Notes under the pieces: model-generated | What the model saw: only the letters and a program-made list of their open reading frames with translations | Database searches by the model: none | What the model was told of the DNA's origin: nothing | Made by a program: the position numbers and the translations under genes | NCBI GenBank assembly: GCA_046349355.1 | Contig: JAXMCM010000014.1 | Location: 1 to 64,000, forward strand | Direction: 5' to 3' | From: CALKJU01 sp046349355 | GTDB taxonomy: Bacteria > Pseudomonadota > Alphaproteobacteria > Geminicoccales > Geminicoccaceae | DNA length: 64,000 bases | Shown here: one piece after another, positions 53,016 to 61,391 of the stretch | Position numbering within the stretch: the stretch's first letter is position 1 | Layout: the number at the start of each line of letters is the position of its first letter

Positions 53016-53851
53016 CAGGCCTCGATCGGCGTGTCGCTGCGCGAGCCCCATTCGCTCCACGAGCCGTCGTAGACCGGCACGTCCGGCACGCCGAGCTGGT
53101 AGAGGGCGAGGCTGAGCACGCCGGCCGAGACGCCCGAGCCGCAGCTGGTCGCCATGGGCCTGGTCAGGTCGACGCCGGCGGCGGCGAAGCGGCTGCGCAG
53201 GGCCGGCGGCGGCAGCAGGGTGCCGTCGGCGGCGACGACGTCGGGGTAGGGGACGTTGAAGCTGCCGGGGATGTGGCCGCCGCGCAGGCCGGCGCGCGGC
53301 TCCGGATCGCGGGCGGCGAAGCGGCCGGCCGAGCGGGCGTCGATCACCTGCTCGCGGCGCTGGGTGAGGTTGCCGCGGATCTGGTCGAGGTCGCGGACCA
53401 GCATGTTGTTCTGCCGGGCGGTGAAGTGCCGCTCGGTCGGGCGGACCGGCAGGTCGTTCACCGGCCGGCCCTCGGCGCGCCACTTGTCGAGGCCGCCGTC
53501 GAGGACGACGACGTCGGCGTGGCCGAACACGCGGAACATCCACCAGGCCCGGGCCGAGGCGCAGAAGCGGTTGCTGTCGTAGGCGACGATGCGCAGCCCG
53601 TCGCCGAGGCCGAGGCGGCGCACCCGCGAGCTGAACTTCTCGGGGCTCGGCAGCATGTGCGGCAGCGGCGACGCGGTGTCGGCGATGTCGTCGATGTCGA
53701 AGTAGACGGCACCGGGGATGTGGGCGGCGGCGTACTCGGCCTTCGGGTCGCGCTGCTGCGCCGGCAGGCACCAGGTGGCGTCGATGACGCGCACGTCCGG
53801 CGAGCCCAGATGGTCCGCCAGCCAGGCGGTCGAGACCAGCGCGTCCGTCAT
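53015..53851 (-). CDS. sseA: 3-mercaptopyruvate sulfurtransferase (two-domain rhodanese)
   Basis: A 278-residue protein made of two rhodanese domains. The first is inactive (VSTAWLADHLGSPDVRVIDA, IPGAVYFDIDDIAD, VVVLDGGLDKWRAEGRPVND). The second carries the active Cys in TSCGSGVSAGVLSLALYQLG; the loop CGSGVSA is the mercaptopyruvate form, whereas thiosulfate enzymes have CRKGVTA. It moves sulfur from 3-mercaptopyruvate to acceptors. It lies with cysteine synthase on the same strand, so a link to sulfur metabolism is sensible. ATG 53851 overlaps the GNAT stop. Confidence 0.93.
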   Translation of the reverse strand: MTDALVSTAWLADHLGSPDVRVIDATWCLPAQQRDPKAEYAAAHIPGAVYFDIDDIADTASPLPHMLPSPEKFSSRVRRLGLGDGLRIVAYDSNRFCASARAWWMFRVFGHADVVVLDGGLDKWRAEGRPVNDLPVRPTERHFTARQNNMLVRDLDQIRGNLTQRREQVIDARSAGRFAARDPEPRAGLRGGHIPGSFNVPYPDVVAADGTLLPPPALRSRFAAAGVDLTRPMATSCGSGVSAGVLSLALYQLGVPDVPVYDGSWSEWGSRSDTPIEA

Positions 53852-54336
53852 GGTGCCTTCCCTGTCGTTGCGTCGAGCTGCAGCTTCATGCCGAGATGGC
53901 TGGGGACGAAGCCGAGCCGCTCGTAGAACCGGTGCGCGTCGGCGCGCGCCCGGTCGGTGGTGAGCTGGACCAGGCCGCAGCCGGCGGCGCGGGCGAGGCC
54001 GATGGCGTGCTGCATCAGGAGCTCGCCGATGCGCCGGCCGCGGCAATGCCGGTCGACCCGGACGGCCTCGACCTGGGCGCGCAGCATGCCCATGCGGCTG
54101 AGGCCGGGGATCAGCGTCAGCTGCAGGCAGCCGGCGACGCGGCCGTCGAGCGTGGCGACGAGCAGCTGGTTGCCGGGCTGCGCCTCGATGGCGGCGAAGG
54201 CGTCGCAATAGGCCGGGGCCAGCGGCTCGCGGGCATCCTCGCGGGCGCGGCCGAGGTCGTCGTCGGCGAGCAGGCGGACGATCGCCGGGACGTCGTCCCG
54301 GCCGGCACGGCGGATGCTGACCGCGTCGTCGGCCAA
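53848..54336 (-). CDS. GNAT family N-acetyltransferase
   Basis: A 162-residue acetyltransferase starting at TTG 54336, six bases after the cysteine synthase stop, so coupled to it. The core motif is QVEAVRVDRHCRGRRIGELL, followed by LVQLTTDRARADAHRFYERL and GF. Such GNATs with LQLTLIPGLSRMGMLRAQVE occur next to sulfur genes in related bacteria, but the substrate is unknown. Its stop overlaps the sulfurtransferase start (ATGA). Confidence 0.88.
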   Translation of the reverse strand: MADDAVSIRRAGRDDVPAIVRLLADDDLGRAREDAREPLAPAYCDAFAAIEAQPGNQLLVATLDGRVAGCLQLTLIPGLSRMGMLRAQVEAVRVDRHCRGRRIGELLMQHAIGLARAAGCGLVQLTTDRARADAHRFYERLGFVPSHLGMKLQLDATTGKAP

Positions 54337-54341
54337 GCGGC

Positions 54342-55349
54342 TCAGGCCAGCCAGGCGGGGACCGGCAGGTCCTTGCTGCGCAGGAACTCGGGATTGAACA
54401 GCTTGCTCTGGTAGCGGGTGCCGTAGTCGCAGAGGATGGTCACGATCGTGTGGCCCGGTCCGAGCTCCCGCGCCACGCGGATGGCGCCGGCGATGTTGAT
54501 GCCGGACGAGCCGCCCAGCACCAGGCTCTCCTCGACGACCAGGTCGAAGACGATCGGCAGCGCTTCCTCGTCGGTGATCTGCACCGCGTCGTCGATGGGT
54601 GCACCCTCGAGGTTGGCGGTGATGCGGCCCTGGCCGATGCCCTCGGTGATCGAGCTGCCCTCGGCCTTGAGCTCGCCGTGCTTGTACCAATTGTACAGCG
54701 CTGCCCCCAGCGGGTCGGCGCAGACGATACGGATGTCCGGGTTGCGCTCCTTGAGGAACATGGCGGTGCCGGCGAGCGTGCCGCCGGTGCCGACGGCACA
54801 GGTGAAGGCGTCGACCTTGCCGGCGGTCTGCTCCCAGATCTCGGGGCCGGTGGTGCGGTAGTGGCCCTCGCGGTTGGCGACGTTGTCGAACTGGTTGGCC
54901 CAGATCGCCCCGTTCGGCTCGCTGCGCGCCAGCTCGTCGGCGAGGCGCCCGGAATACTTCACGTAGTTGTTCGGGTCCTTGTAGGGCACGGCGGGGACCA
55001 GGCGAAGGTCGGCGCCGACCAGGCGAAGCATGTCCTTCTTCTCCTGGCTCTGCGTGTCCGGCATGACGATGACGGTGCGGTAGCCGCGGGCGTTGGCGAC
55101 CAGGGCGAGGCCGATGCCGGTGTTGCCGGCGGTGCCCTCGACGATGACGCCGCCGGGCCTGAGCAGGCCCTTCCGCTCGGCGTCGGTGACGATGGCCAGC
55201 GCCGCGCGGTCCTTGACCGAGCCGCCGGGATTGAGGAACTCGCACTTGCCGAGGATCTCGCAGCCCGTGAGCTCGGACGCCTTGTTGAGGCGGACCAGCG
55301 GCGTGTTGCCGACGAGGTCGACGAAGCCGGAACGGACGGCAGACGGCAC
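54342..55349 (-). CDS. cysK: Cysteine synthase A (O-acetylserine sulfhydrylase)
   Basis: A 335-residue PLP enzyme that makes cysteine from O-acetylserine and sulfide. The PLP Lys is in NPGGSVKDRAAL, the phosphate-binding loop is AVGTGGTLAGT, and the substrate loop is EGTAGNTGIGLAL. SSGINIAGA is the C-terminal part of the active site. TAGNT replaces the TSGNT of typical CysK, and the protein is slightly long, so it may be a cysteine-synthase-like variant. It starts at GTG 55349 with GAGGGAA upstream and heads a four-gene sulfur-related run. Confidence 0.92.
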   Translation of the reverse strand: MPSAVRSGFVDLVGNTPLVRLNKASELTGCEILGKCEFLNPGGSVKDRAALAIVTDAERKGLLRPGGVIVEGTAGNTGIGLALVANARGYRTVIVMPDTQSQEKKDMLRLVGADLRLVPAVPYKDPNNYVKYSGRLADELARSEPNGAIWANQFDNVANREGHYRTTGPEIWEQTAGKVDAFTCAVGTGGTLAGTAMFLKERNPDIRIVCADPLGAALYNWYKHGELKAEGSSITEGIGQGRITANLEGAPIDDAVQITDEEALPIVFDLVVEESLVLGGSSGINIAGAIRVARELGPGHTIVTILCDYGTRYQSKLFNPEFLRSKDLPVPAWLA

Positions 55350-55451
55350 GGGGCAGTTCCCTCAGGCGGACGCGGGTCCCATGTAGCCACGGGTCAGGAG
55401 TGCGGCAAGGTCGCGTTCCCCCGGCAGCCTTGCGAGGGCAAGATCGCCGCC

Positions 55452-56999
55452 ATGCCCGAGACGGACCAGTCCGCGACCATCGCCTTCCTCGAGCACGGCG
55501 CCTTCGCCGGGCCGGTCGAGCGGATCGACACGCATGCCGCCATCGTCTTCCTCGAGGGCGAGCGGGCGTGGAAGATGAAGCGCGCGGTGCGCTTCAGCTT
55601 CCTCGACTTCACGACACTGGCGCAGCGCGAGGCGGCGATCCGGGCGGAGCTGCGGCTGAACCGGCGGACGGCGCCGGAGCTCTACCGCGAGGTGGTGCCG
55701 GTGACGCGCGGCGATGCCGGCCTGGCGGTCGGCGGGGACGGGCGGCCGGTCGAGTGGCTGCTGGCGATGCAGCGGTTTCCCGACGACGCGCTCTACAGCC
55801 GGATTGCCGACCGCGGTGCCCTGAGCGGTCCGCTGGTCGACGAGCTGGCGGCGACGCTGGCGGCGTTCCACGACGCTGCGGAGGTCCGGCGCGACAAGGG
55901 CGGGCTCGCCGGCATGCGCGAGGTGGTCGAGGGCAATGCCGTCGACCTCGGCCGGCTGGCGGGCGACGTGCTGCCGGCGCAGCAGGTCGAGGCGGTGACC
56001 CGGCTGAGCCGCGAGCGGCTGAAGGCTGCCACGGCGTTGCTCGAGCGGCGGCGCGACGAGGGCCGGGTGCGGCACTGTCACGGCGACCTGCACCTGCGCA
56101 ACATCGTCCGGCTCGGCGACCGGCCGGTGCTGTTCGACTGCATCGAGTTCAACGACGACTTCGCCTGCATCGACGTCCTCTACGACCTCGCCTTCCTGCT
56201 GATGGACCTCGCGGACCGGCGGCTGGCGGCGGCGGCGCAGCGGCTGCTGCAGGGCTATGTCGAGGCCAGCGGCGAGGCCGAGGGGCTGGCGCTGCTGCCG
56301 CTGTTCATCGGCGCGCGGGCGGCGATCCGCGCCAAGGTCGAGGGGTTCGCCGTGGCGGTGCAGGCGGACGCGACGGCAGCGGCCGAGCATGCCGGGCTGG
56401 CCGGGCACTATCTCGACCTGGCCCGGCGGGCGCTGCAGCCGGCGCCGCCGCGGCTAGTGGCCATCGGCGGGCGGTCGGGGACCGGCAAGTCGTCGCTGGC
56501 GGCGGCCCTGGCGCCGGAGATCGGGGCGATGCCGGGGGCGGTGGTGCTGCGCAGCGACGTCATCCGCAAGCGGCTGCTGGGGCGGGCGCCGACTGAGCGG
56601 CTGCCGGAAGAGGCCTACACGGCCGAGGTCAGCGGCCGGGTGTTCGCCGCCATCGCCGAGCGGGCGGCGGTGCTGCTCGGGGCCGGCCAGGCGGTGATCG
56701 CCGACGCGGTCTACGGCCACGCCGAGCAGCGCCATGCGATCGAGGCGGTGGCCCGGCGGGCGGGGGTGCCGTTCACGGGGTTCTGGCTGGAGGCGCCGGA
56801 GCGCGTGCTGACGGCGCGGGTCGAGGCGCGGACCGGCGACGCCTCGGATGCCGACGCCCGGGTGGTCCGCCTGCAGCGCGAGATCGACGACAGCCGGGTG
56901 GCGTGGACGAGGCTGGAGGCCGGGCGGCCGCTGGCCGAGGTCGCCGAGGCGGCACGCCGCGCGCTCGGCCAGGAAAATCCCAGGGGAGACGGAACATGA
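55452..56999 (+). CDS. Bifunctional aminoglycoside-phosphotransferase-like / P-loop kinase fusion
   Basis: A 515-residue fusion. The N-terminal half is a kinase-like APH fold: VFLEGERAWKMKRAVRFSFL, then catalytic VRHCHGDLHLRNIV and LFDCIEFNDDFACIDVLYDL (metal Asp). The C-terminal half from about residue 335 is a P-loop ATPase of the gluconate-kinase/AAA_33 type with GGRSGTGKSSLAAAL and LRSDVIRKRLLG. The architecture is common in Alphaproteobacteria and substrates are unknown. It is probably not a drug-resistance gene. Its stop overlaps the next ATG (ATGA). Confidence 0.9.
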   Translation: MPETDQSATIAFLEHGAFAGPVERIDTHAAIVFLEGERAWKMKRAVRFSFLDFTTLAQREAAIRAELRLNRRTAPELYREVVPVTRGDAGLAVGGDGRPVEWLLAMQRFPDDALYSRIADRGALSGPLVDELAATLAAFHDAAEVRRDKGGLAGMREVVEGNAVDLGRLAGDVLPAQQVEAVTRLSRERLKAATALLERRRDEGRVRHCHGDLHLRNIVRLGDRPVLFDCIEFNDDFACIDVLYDLAFLLMDLADRRLAAAAQRLLQGYVEASGEAEGLALLPLFIGARAAIRAKVEGFAVAVQADATAAAEHAGLAGHYLDLARRALQPAPPRLVAIGGRSGTGKSSLAAALAPEIGAMPGAVVLRSDVIRKRLLGRAPTERLPEEAYTAEVSGRVFAAIAERAAVLLGAGQAVIADAVYGHAEQRHAIEAVARRAGVPFTGFWLEAPERVLTARVEARTGDASDADARVVRLQREIDDSRVAWTRLEAGRPLAEVAEAARRALGQENPRGDGT

Positions 57000-57586
57000 A
57001 GGTCGGCCTTCTCGGCGCGATGGCGGCGCTGGCGGCTTTTCCGGCGCTGGCGGCCGACGGGCCGTCGTTCGACTGCGGCAAGGTCGAGGCGGGGAGCATC
57101 GAGGCGCTGGTGTGCGGCGACGCCGGACTGTCCGCGCTGGACCGGCAGCTGGCGACGGTCTTCGCGGCGGCGAAGGCCAGGGCCGGGAACGAGCATCCGG
57201 CGGTGCTGGTCCCGGAGCAGCGCGGCTGGATCAAGGGGCGCGACGACTGCTGGAAGGCCACCGACCCGAAGGCCTGCGTGGCCGACGCCTACCGGCAGCG
57301 GATCGTCGAGCTGCAGGCGCGCTACCGGCTGGTCGAGGCGAAGGGGCCGTTCAGCTTCGTCTGCGGCGACTCCCCGGCCGACGAGGTCACGGTCACCTAT
57401 TTCGCGACGGAGCCGTCATCGCTGATCGCCGAGCGCGGCGACCAGACCTCGCTGATGCTGGTGGCGCCCTCGGGCAGCGGCGCGCGCTATGTCGGCCGCA
57501 ACGAGAGCTTCTGGGAGCACCAGGGCGAGGCGACGGTGGTCTGGGGCTATGGCGCGCCCGAGCTGCGCTGCCGGCTGCGGCCCTGA
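56996..57586 (+). CDS. Exported LprI (DUF1311) + MliC-like lysozyme inhibitor fusion
   Basis: A 196-residue secreted protein. The signal peptide MKVGLLGAMAALAAFPALAA is followed by an LprI/DUF1311 module with paired Cys (FDCGKVEAGSIEALVCGDAG ... EQRGWIKGRDDCWKATDPKA). From about residue 115 comes a beta-rich domain like MliC (FSFVCGDSPADEVTVTYFA ... VWGYGAPELRCRL). Both folds are linked to inhibition of host lysozymes, so a protective periplasmic role is inferred. ATG 56996 overlaps the stop of the fusion kinase gene by four bases. Confidence 0.82.
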   Translation: MKVGLLGAMAALAAFPALAADGPSFDCGKVEAGSIEALVCGDAGLSALDRQLATVFAAAKARAGNEHPAVLVPEQRGWIKGRDDCWKATDPKACVADAYRQRIVELQARYRLVEAKGPFSFVCGDSPADEVTVTYFATEPSSLIAERGDQTSLMLVAPSGSGARYVGRNESFWEHQGEATVVWGYGAPELRCRLRP

Positions 57587-57616
57587 GCGCAGGCGGACGT
57601 GCGGGAGGCTTGAGCG

Positions 57617-58324
57617 ATGTGCGGACGGTTCGGGCTGTCGACGCTGCCGCCGCAGTTCCAGCTCAGCTTCGGGGTCGAGCCGCCGGCGGACTACCGGCCG
57701 CGCTGGAACATCACGCCCGACAGCGTGATCGTCACCATCCGCATGGCGGCCGACGGGCCAGCGGCGCGGATGGTGCGCTGGGGGATGCTGGGGCCCTGGA
57801 TGAAGGCGGCCAACGATCCCGGCCGGCAGATCAACGCGCGCAGCGAGACCGCGTTCGAGAAGCCGATGTTCCGCGACGCCATCCGCAAGGGCCGCTGCCT
57901 GATCCCGGCGGACGGGTTCTACGAGTGGCAGAAGGCGGCCGGCGGCGGGCCCAGCCAGCCCTACCGGATTACGCTCAGGAACGGCGAGCCCTTCGCCTTC
58001 GCCGGCCTGTGGCGGCGGGTACGGCTCGAGGATGGCTCGCTGCTCGAGACCTGCGCCATCCTGACGACCGACGCGGCGCCGTCGATCCAGGGCATCCACC
58101 ACCGGATGCCGGTGATGCTGCGGCACGCGGACCACGCCGCCTGGCTCGACCCGGCGCGCGACCGGCCGGAGACGGTGCTGCCGCTGCTGGCGCCGCGGCC
58201 GGACGACGAGCTGCTGGCCTACCGGATCGGCCGCAAGGTCAACAACCCGCGCGCCGACGATCCCTCGATCGTCGAGCCCGAGGCGGAGGCCGAGGCCGCA
58301 GCCCCGGTAGATCGTCTGCTCTAG
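57617..58324 (+). CDS. SOS response-associated peptidase (SRAP/HMCES, YedK-like)
   Basis: A 235-residue protein that crosslinks to abasic sites in single-stranded DNA. Cys2, which forms the crosslink once Met is removed, begins MCGRFGLST. The fold marks are RWNITPDS, WGMLGPWMKAAN, NARSETAFEKPMFRDAI, LIPADGFYEWQ (catalytic Glu), and IHHRMPVML (catalytic His). The C-terminal tail is acidic and disordered. It lies alone, 30 bp after the lysozyme-inhibitor gene, and could be in the same transcript. Confidence 0.95.
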   Translation: MCGRFGLSTLPPQFQLSFGVEPPADYRPRWNITPDSVIVTIRMAADGPAARMVRWGMLGPWMKAANDPGRQINARSETAFEKPMFRDAIRKGRCLIPADGFYEWQKAAGGGPSQPYRITLRNGEPFAFAGLWRRVRLEDGSLLETCAILTTDAAPSIQGIHHRMPVMLRHADHAAWLDPARDRPETVLPLLAPRPDDELLAYRIGRKVNNPRADDPSIVEPEAEAEAAAPVDRLL

Positions 58325-58353
58325 CGTTCAACCGCCAAGGGTGCTTGCATCGG

Positions 58354-58371
58354 TTGTCACACGATTGTCAC
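58354..58371 (+). promoter_or_regulatory. Pho box (PhoB binding site) upstream of phoX-like gene
   Basis: TTGTCAC (58354-58360), spacer ACGA, TTGTCAC (58365-58371): two direct 7-mers with an exact 11-bp period, which is the PhoB recognition pattern (CTGTCAT-N4-CTGTCAT). The second copy ends 47 bp before the PhoX start. The gene is therefore predicted to be induced by phosphate starvation. Confidence 0.75.
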
Positions 58372-58418
58372 GGACCGGGGCCCGGCATCCGTCCGCCCCG
58401 GTCCGGGGGAGGACTCCG

Positions 58419-60386
58419 ATGACACTCGCTACCCGCTTGTCCCTGCTGGCCGGCTCCACGGCCCTGGTCGGCACGCTCGCCTGCCCGCTGGCCGCCACCG
58501 CCGCCGATCCGGCGCCGCTGAAGATCAAGGCGATCGCCTTCACCGAGACGCCGGCGCCGGCCAACCTGCTGGAGCGGACGCAGCCGCGGACGACCTCGTC
58601 GGCGGTGGTCACCCTGGCCGACGGCACGCAGCAGACCTTCCCGCTGACCTACACGATCCTGCATCGCTCGGGCGAGCACATCGGCGGCTGGTATTCGGGG
58701 CTGATCGTCGACAAGGACGGCAAGCCGATCCGCGAGTCGACGGCCAACGGCGACGGCGCCATCGCCGCCGGTCCGTTCATGTCGGCGGGGGCCGACGGCA
58801 CCTCGCTGCTGCAGATCCCGGGCGCCAGCTTCGAAGGGGTCAAGGGCAACCCGCTGTTCCTGGTCAACCACCTCGAATACTCGACCGAGGCGCCGAACAT
58901 CGACCCGCACGGCAAGCCGATCGACCTCTACGGCATGCTGCCGATGGCGATGAACGTGACCGTGCTGGACCAGGACCCGGCCTCGGGGACGCTGACGCCG
59001 GTCAGCCTGTCGACGGTCGACTTCAGCGGGGTGAAGGGCCTCTGGATCCCCTGCAACGGCTCGACCACGCCGTGGATGACCCATCTCGGCAGCGAGGAGT
59101 ACGAGCCGGACGCGCATGTCTACGCCAAGAAGCCGCTGGAGCCGATGAACCTCTACCTCGGCACGGTCGGCAAGACGACCGCCGAGGGCGGCGCCAACCC
59201 GTACATGTACGGGCACATCGTCGAGGTCGCGGTGAAGCCGGACGGCAGCTCCTCGGCGGTCAAGCACTACTCGATGGGCCGGCTGGCCTTCGAGCTCGGC
59301 GACGTCATGGGCGACAGCCGGACGGTCTATTTCGGCGACGACGGCGACGACGTGATCCGCGCCATGTACGTGGCGGACAAGCCGGGCGACCTCTCGGCCG
59401 GGACGCTCTACGCCGCCAAGTGGACCCAGGAGTCCGGCGAGGACTACGCCAAGGCCAGGCTCGGCTGGATCCGCCTCGGCCATGCCAGCGACGACGAGAT
59501 CAAGGCCCTGATCGACGGCGGCATCACCTTCGCCGACATCTTCGAGATGGCCACGGCCGACGACTACAAGGCCGATCCCGGCAAGTATGCCGGCTTCACG
59601 CCGACCTACGTCTACACCGGCACCGGCAGCAAGACCGGGCTCGAGTACTACCGGCTGAAGCCGGGCATGGAGAAGGCGGCGGCGTTCCTCGAGACGCGGC
59701 GCTACGCCGCCGTGCTCGGGGCAACGACCGAGTTCACCAAGCTCGAGGGCGTGGCGCACAGCAAGGCCGACAAGAAGATGTGGATCGTCGACAGCTCGAT
59801 CCGCGGCGGGATGATCGACGGCAAGAACGACGTGCGGCCGCAGGACGATGTCCGCCTGGTCGGCGACGACAAGGACCTGACCTGCGGTGCCGTCTACGAG
59901 AGCAACCTGACCGGCGGGCAGAAGGACACCGCCGGCAACCCGATCGACAGCGAGTGGGTCGCGGTCGACGCGCAGGCGCCGATCCACGGCCAGAAGCAGG
60001 CGGTCGACCCGGAGGCCGGGATCTACGACGCCTGCGCCACCGACATGGTCGCGAACCCGGACAACCTGCGCTACTCGGAGACCATGCGGACGCTGTTCAT
60101 CGGCGAGGATTCCGGCAACCACCTCAACAACTTCGTGTGGGCCTACAATGTCGACACGAAGGTGCCGGTGCGGATCATGAGCGCGCCGGCCGGGGCCGAG
60201 AACACCGGCCTCAACGTCTTCGACGACTATGGCGGGCACGCCTACATCACCGCCAACATCCAGCACCCGGGTGCCGCCGAGGACCTCAAGCGCTATCCCG
60301 ACGCGATCAAGATCGGGCTAAGGCGGATGGTCGACGAGCGCGGCGCGGTCGGCTACCTCGGCGGGCTGCCGGGCGTGACGAACTGA
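58419..60386 (+). CDS. PhoX-like alkaline phosphatase (DUF839)
   Basis: A 655-residue exported protein starting at ATG 58419 with GGAGG 7 nt upstream. The signal peptide is MTLATRLSLLAGSTALVGTL, cut near TAA. It lacks the twin-arginine motif of Pseudomonas PhoX, so Sec export is likely. DUF839 stretches include GNPLFLVNHLEYSTEAPNID, PCNGSTTPWMTHLGSEEYEP, YMYGHIVEVAVKPDG and FIGEDSGNHLNNFVWAYNVD, whose acidic residues bind Ca2+/Fe3+ in PhoX. The Pho box upstream supports a phosphate-scavenging role. A strong terminator follows. Confidence 0.88.
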   Translation: MTLATRLSLLAGSTALVGTLACPLAATAADPAPLKIKAIAFTETPAPANLLERTQPRTTSSAVVTLADGTQQTFPLTYTILHRSGEHIGGWYSGLIVDKDGKPIRESTANGDGAIAAGPFMSAGADGTSLLQIPGASFEGVKGNPLFLVNHLEYSTEAPNIDPHGKPIDLYGMLPMAMNVTVLDQDPASGTLTPVSLSTVDFSGVKGLWIPCNGSTTPWMTHLGSEEYEPDAHVYAKKPLEPMNLYLGTVGKTTAEGGANPYMYGHIVEVAVKPDGSSSAVKHYSMGRLAFELGDVMGDSRTVYFGDDGDDVIRAMYVADKPGDLSAGTLYAAKWTQESGEDYAKARLGWIRLGHASDDEIKALIDGGITFADIFEMATADDYKADPGKYAGFTPTYVYTGTGSKTGLEYYRLKPGMEKAAAFLETRRYAAVLGATTEFTKLEGVAHSKADKKMWIVDSSIRGGMIDGKNDVRPQDDVRLVGDDKDLTCGAVYESNLTGGQKDTAGNPIDSEWVAVDAQAPIHGQKQAVDPEAGIYDACATDMVANPDNLRYSETMRTLFIGEDSGNHLNNFVWAYNVDTKVPVRIMSAPAGAENTGLNVFDDYGGHAYITANIQHPGAAEDLKRYPDAIKIGLRRMVDERGAVGYLGGLPGVTN

Positions 60387-60394
60387 GCGGGGCA

Positions 60395-60420
60395 GGGGCC
60401 GCCGGTTCGCCGGTGGCCCC
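60395..60420. terminator. Bidirectional hairpin between convergent genes
   Basis: An 11-bp stem GGGGCCGCCGG / CCGGTGGCCCC (one G-T pair) with a TTCG tetraloop lies 8 bp after the phoX-like stop and 9 bp before the end of the convergent gene. Position and stability fit a shared terminator. Confidence 0.65.
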
Positions 60421-60429
60421 GCCCTTGCC

Positions 60430-60846
60430 TCAGGGGCAGCGGACGGCGTTGACGCCCTGCAGGTGCGAGCCGATCGATTGCACCATGCGGTAGCTGTTGT
60501 CGGTCACGTCGAACACCAGGCCGTGCAGAACGTAGTAACCGTAGTCGGCGTCCAGCGGCTCGAGCTCGGGAATGGTGTTGTTGTTGGCGAGCACGTGCAT
60601 GTCGAGCTTGTCGTCGCGCAGCGTCCAGAAGCCGACGGCGACGGCCTTGCCATTGCGCTCGGTGGCGAAGGTGCCGTCGGCGCGGAAGACGCTGCGCTCG
60701 GTCGCCGGGTCGGTGCAGGCGGCGGCGTCGCCGGTCGACCAGGTGCCGACGAGGTAGGCGTCCGACAGCGTGGCGGCGCCGGCCGGGGCGACGAACGCCA
60801 GCGTCGTCAGGGCGGCGGCAGCCGCCAGCAGGGTCCTCGTCGCCAT
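60430..60846 (-). CDS. Exported hypothetical protein, lipocalin-like
   Basis: A 138-residue exported protein. The signal peptide MATRTLLAAAAALTTLAFVA, cut near AGA-A, precedes a beta-rich chain with YLVGTWSTGDAAACTDPATE, FRADGTFATERNGKAVAVGF and LDMHVLANN. The GTW start and FxxDGTF strand resemble calycin-like lipid- or ligand-binding barrels; two Cys at the ends may pair. I do not recognise a specific family. It faces phoX tail to tail and is divergent from the SHOCT gene across about 150 bp. Confidence 0.8.
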   Translation of the reverse strand: MATRTLLAAAAALTTLAFVAPAGAATLSDAYLVGTWSTGDAAACTDPATERSVFRADGTFATERNGKAVAVGFWTLRDDKLDMHVLANNNTIPELEPLDADYGYYVLHGLVFDVTDNSYRMVQSIGSHLQGVNAVRCP

Positions 60847-61000
60847 CGCTCTCGGCTCTCCGCGCTTCCTCGGGGGGACCGGGACACCAACATCCCGTTG
60901 GCGCGGACGTTAGCCGAACTGGCGGCTGGCAGGAACCGCCGATTGTGCTAGCGATGGCAGGCCCGGTCACGACGGGGCGATGGCAGACGGAGAGCGGTGG

Positions 61001-61357
61001 ATGCGCAAGGGTCATCTGTTCGGTGCGGTCCTCGGGACGGCGCTGGTCGCCGGAACGGCGCAGGCGCACCACAACGACTGGGCGGCCCCGCTGGTCGGCG
61101 GTGCCCTCGGTGGCTACGCGCTGAGCAGCCTCGTCCACTCCTCGGAGGCGAGCTCCAAGCCGACGACGACCTATGTCGAGCCCGCCTACGTCGCCCCGGC
61201 CTACGTCGCGCCGGCGCCGGTCTACACCAGCGGTACCGCCTCGACGGAAGCACGGCTGCGCGAGCTCGATGCGCTCGCCGCCAACGGCTACATCACGCAC
61301 CAGGAATACGAGCAGCGCCGCCAGGCGATCCTGAACCAGGCGCTCGGCGCGCCCTGA
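61001..61357 (+). CDS. Exported SHOCT-domain protein
   Basis: A 118-residue protein from ATG 61001 (an upstream ATG at 60980 would add 7 residues). The signal peptide is MRKGHLFGAVLGTALVAGTA, cut at AQA-H. A glycine-rich stretch (PLVGGALGGYALSSL) and a Pro/Tyr/Val repeat (EPAYVAPAYVAPAPVY) follow. The C-terminus is a SHOCT module, RLRELDALAANGYITHQEYE, a short oligomerisation helix pair. It lies 34 bp before the FGGY kinase gene, and no function is known. Confidence 0.85.
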   Translation: MRKGHLFGAVLGTALVAGTAQAHHNDWAAPLVGGALGGYALSSLVHSSEASSKPTTTYVEPAYVAPAYVAPAPVYTSGTASTEARLRELDALAANGYITHQEYEQRRQAILNQALGAP

Positions 61358-61391
61358 GCCCAGCCGGCGCGCGCGGCGCCGGCCGTCCCGC

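Noticed and set aside
54450..55451. Upstream extension of the APH-ATPase fusion over the cysteine synthase gene
   Set aside because: The frame is open, but the family N-terminus begins at ATG 55452, and the extension is antisense to cysK.
55452..56999. Aminoglycoside resistance
   Set aside because: The APH fold is fused to a P-loop kinase in a widespread housekeeping-like architecture, with no mobile or resistance context.
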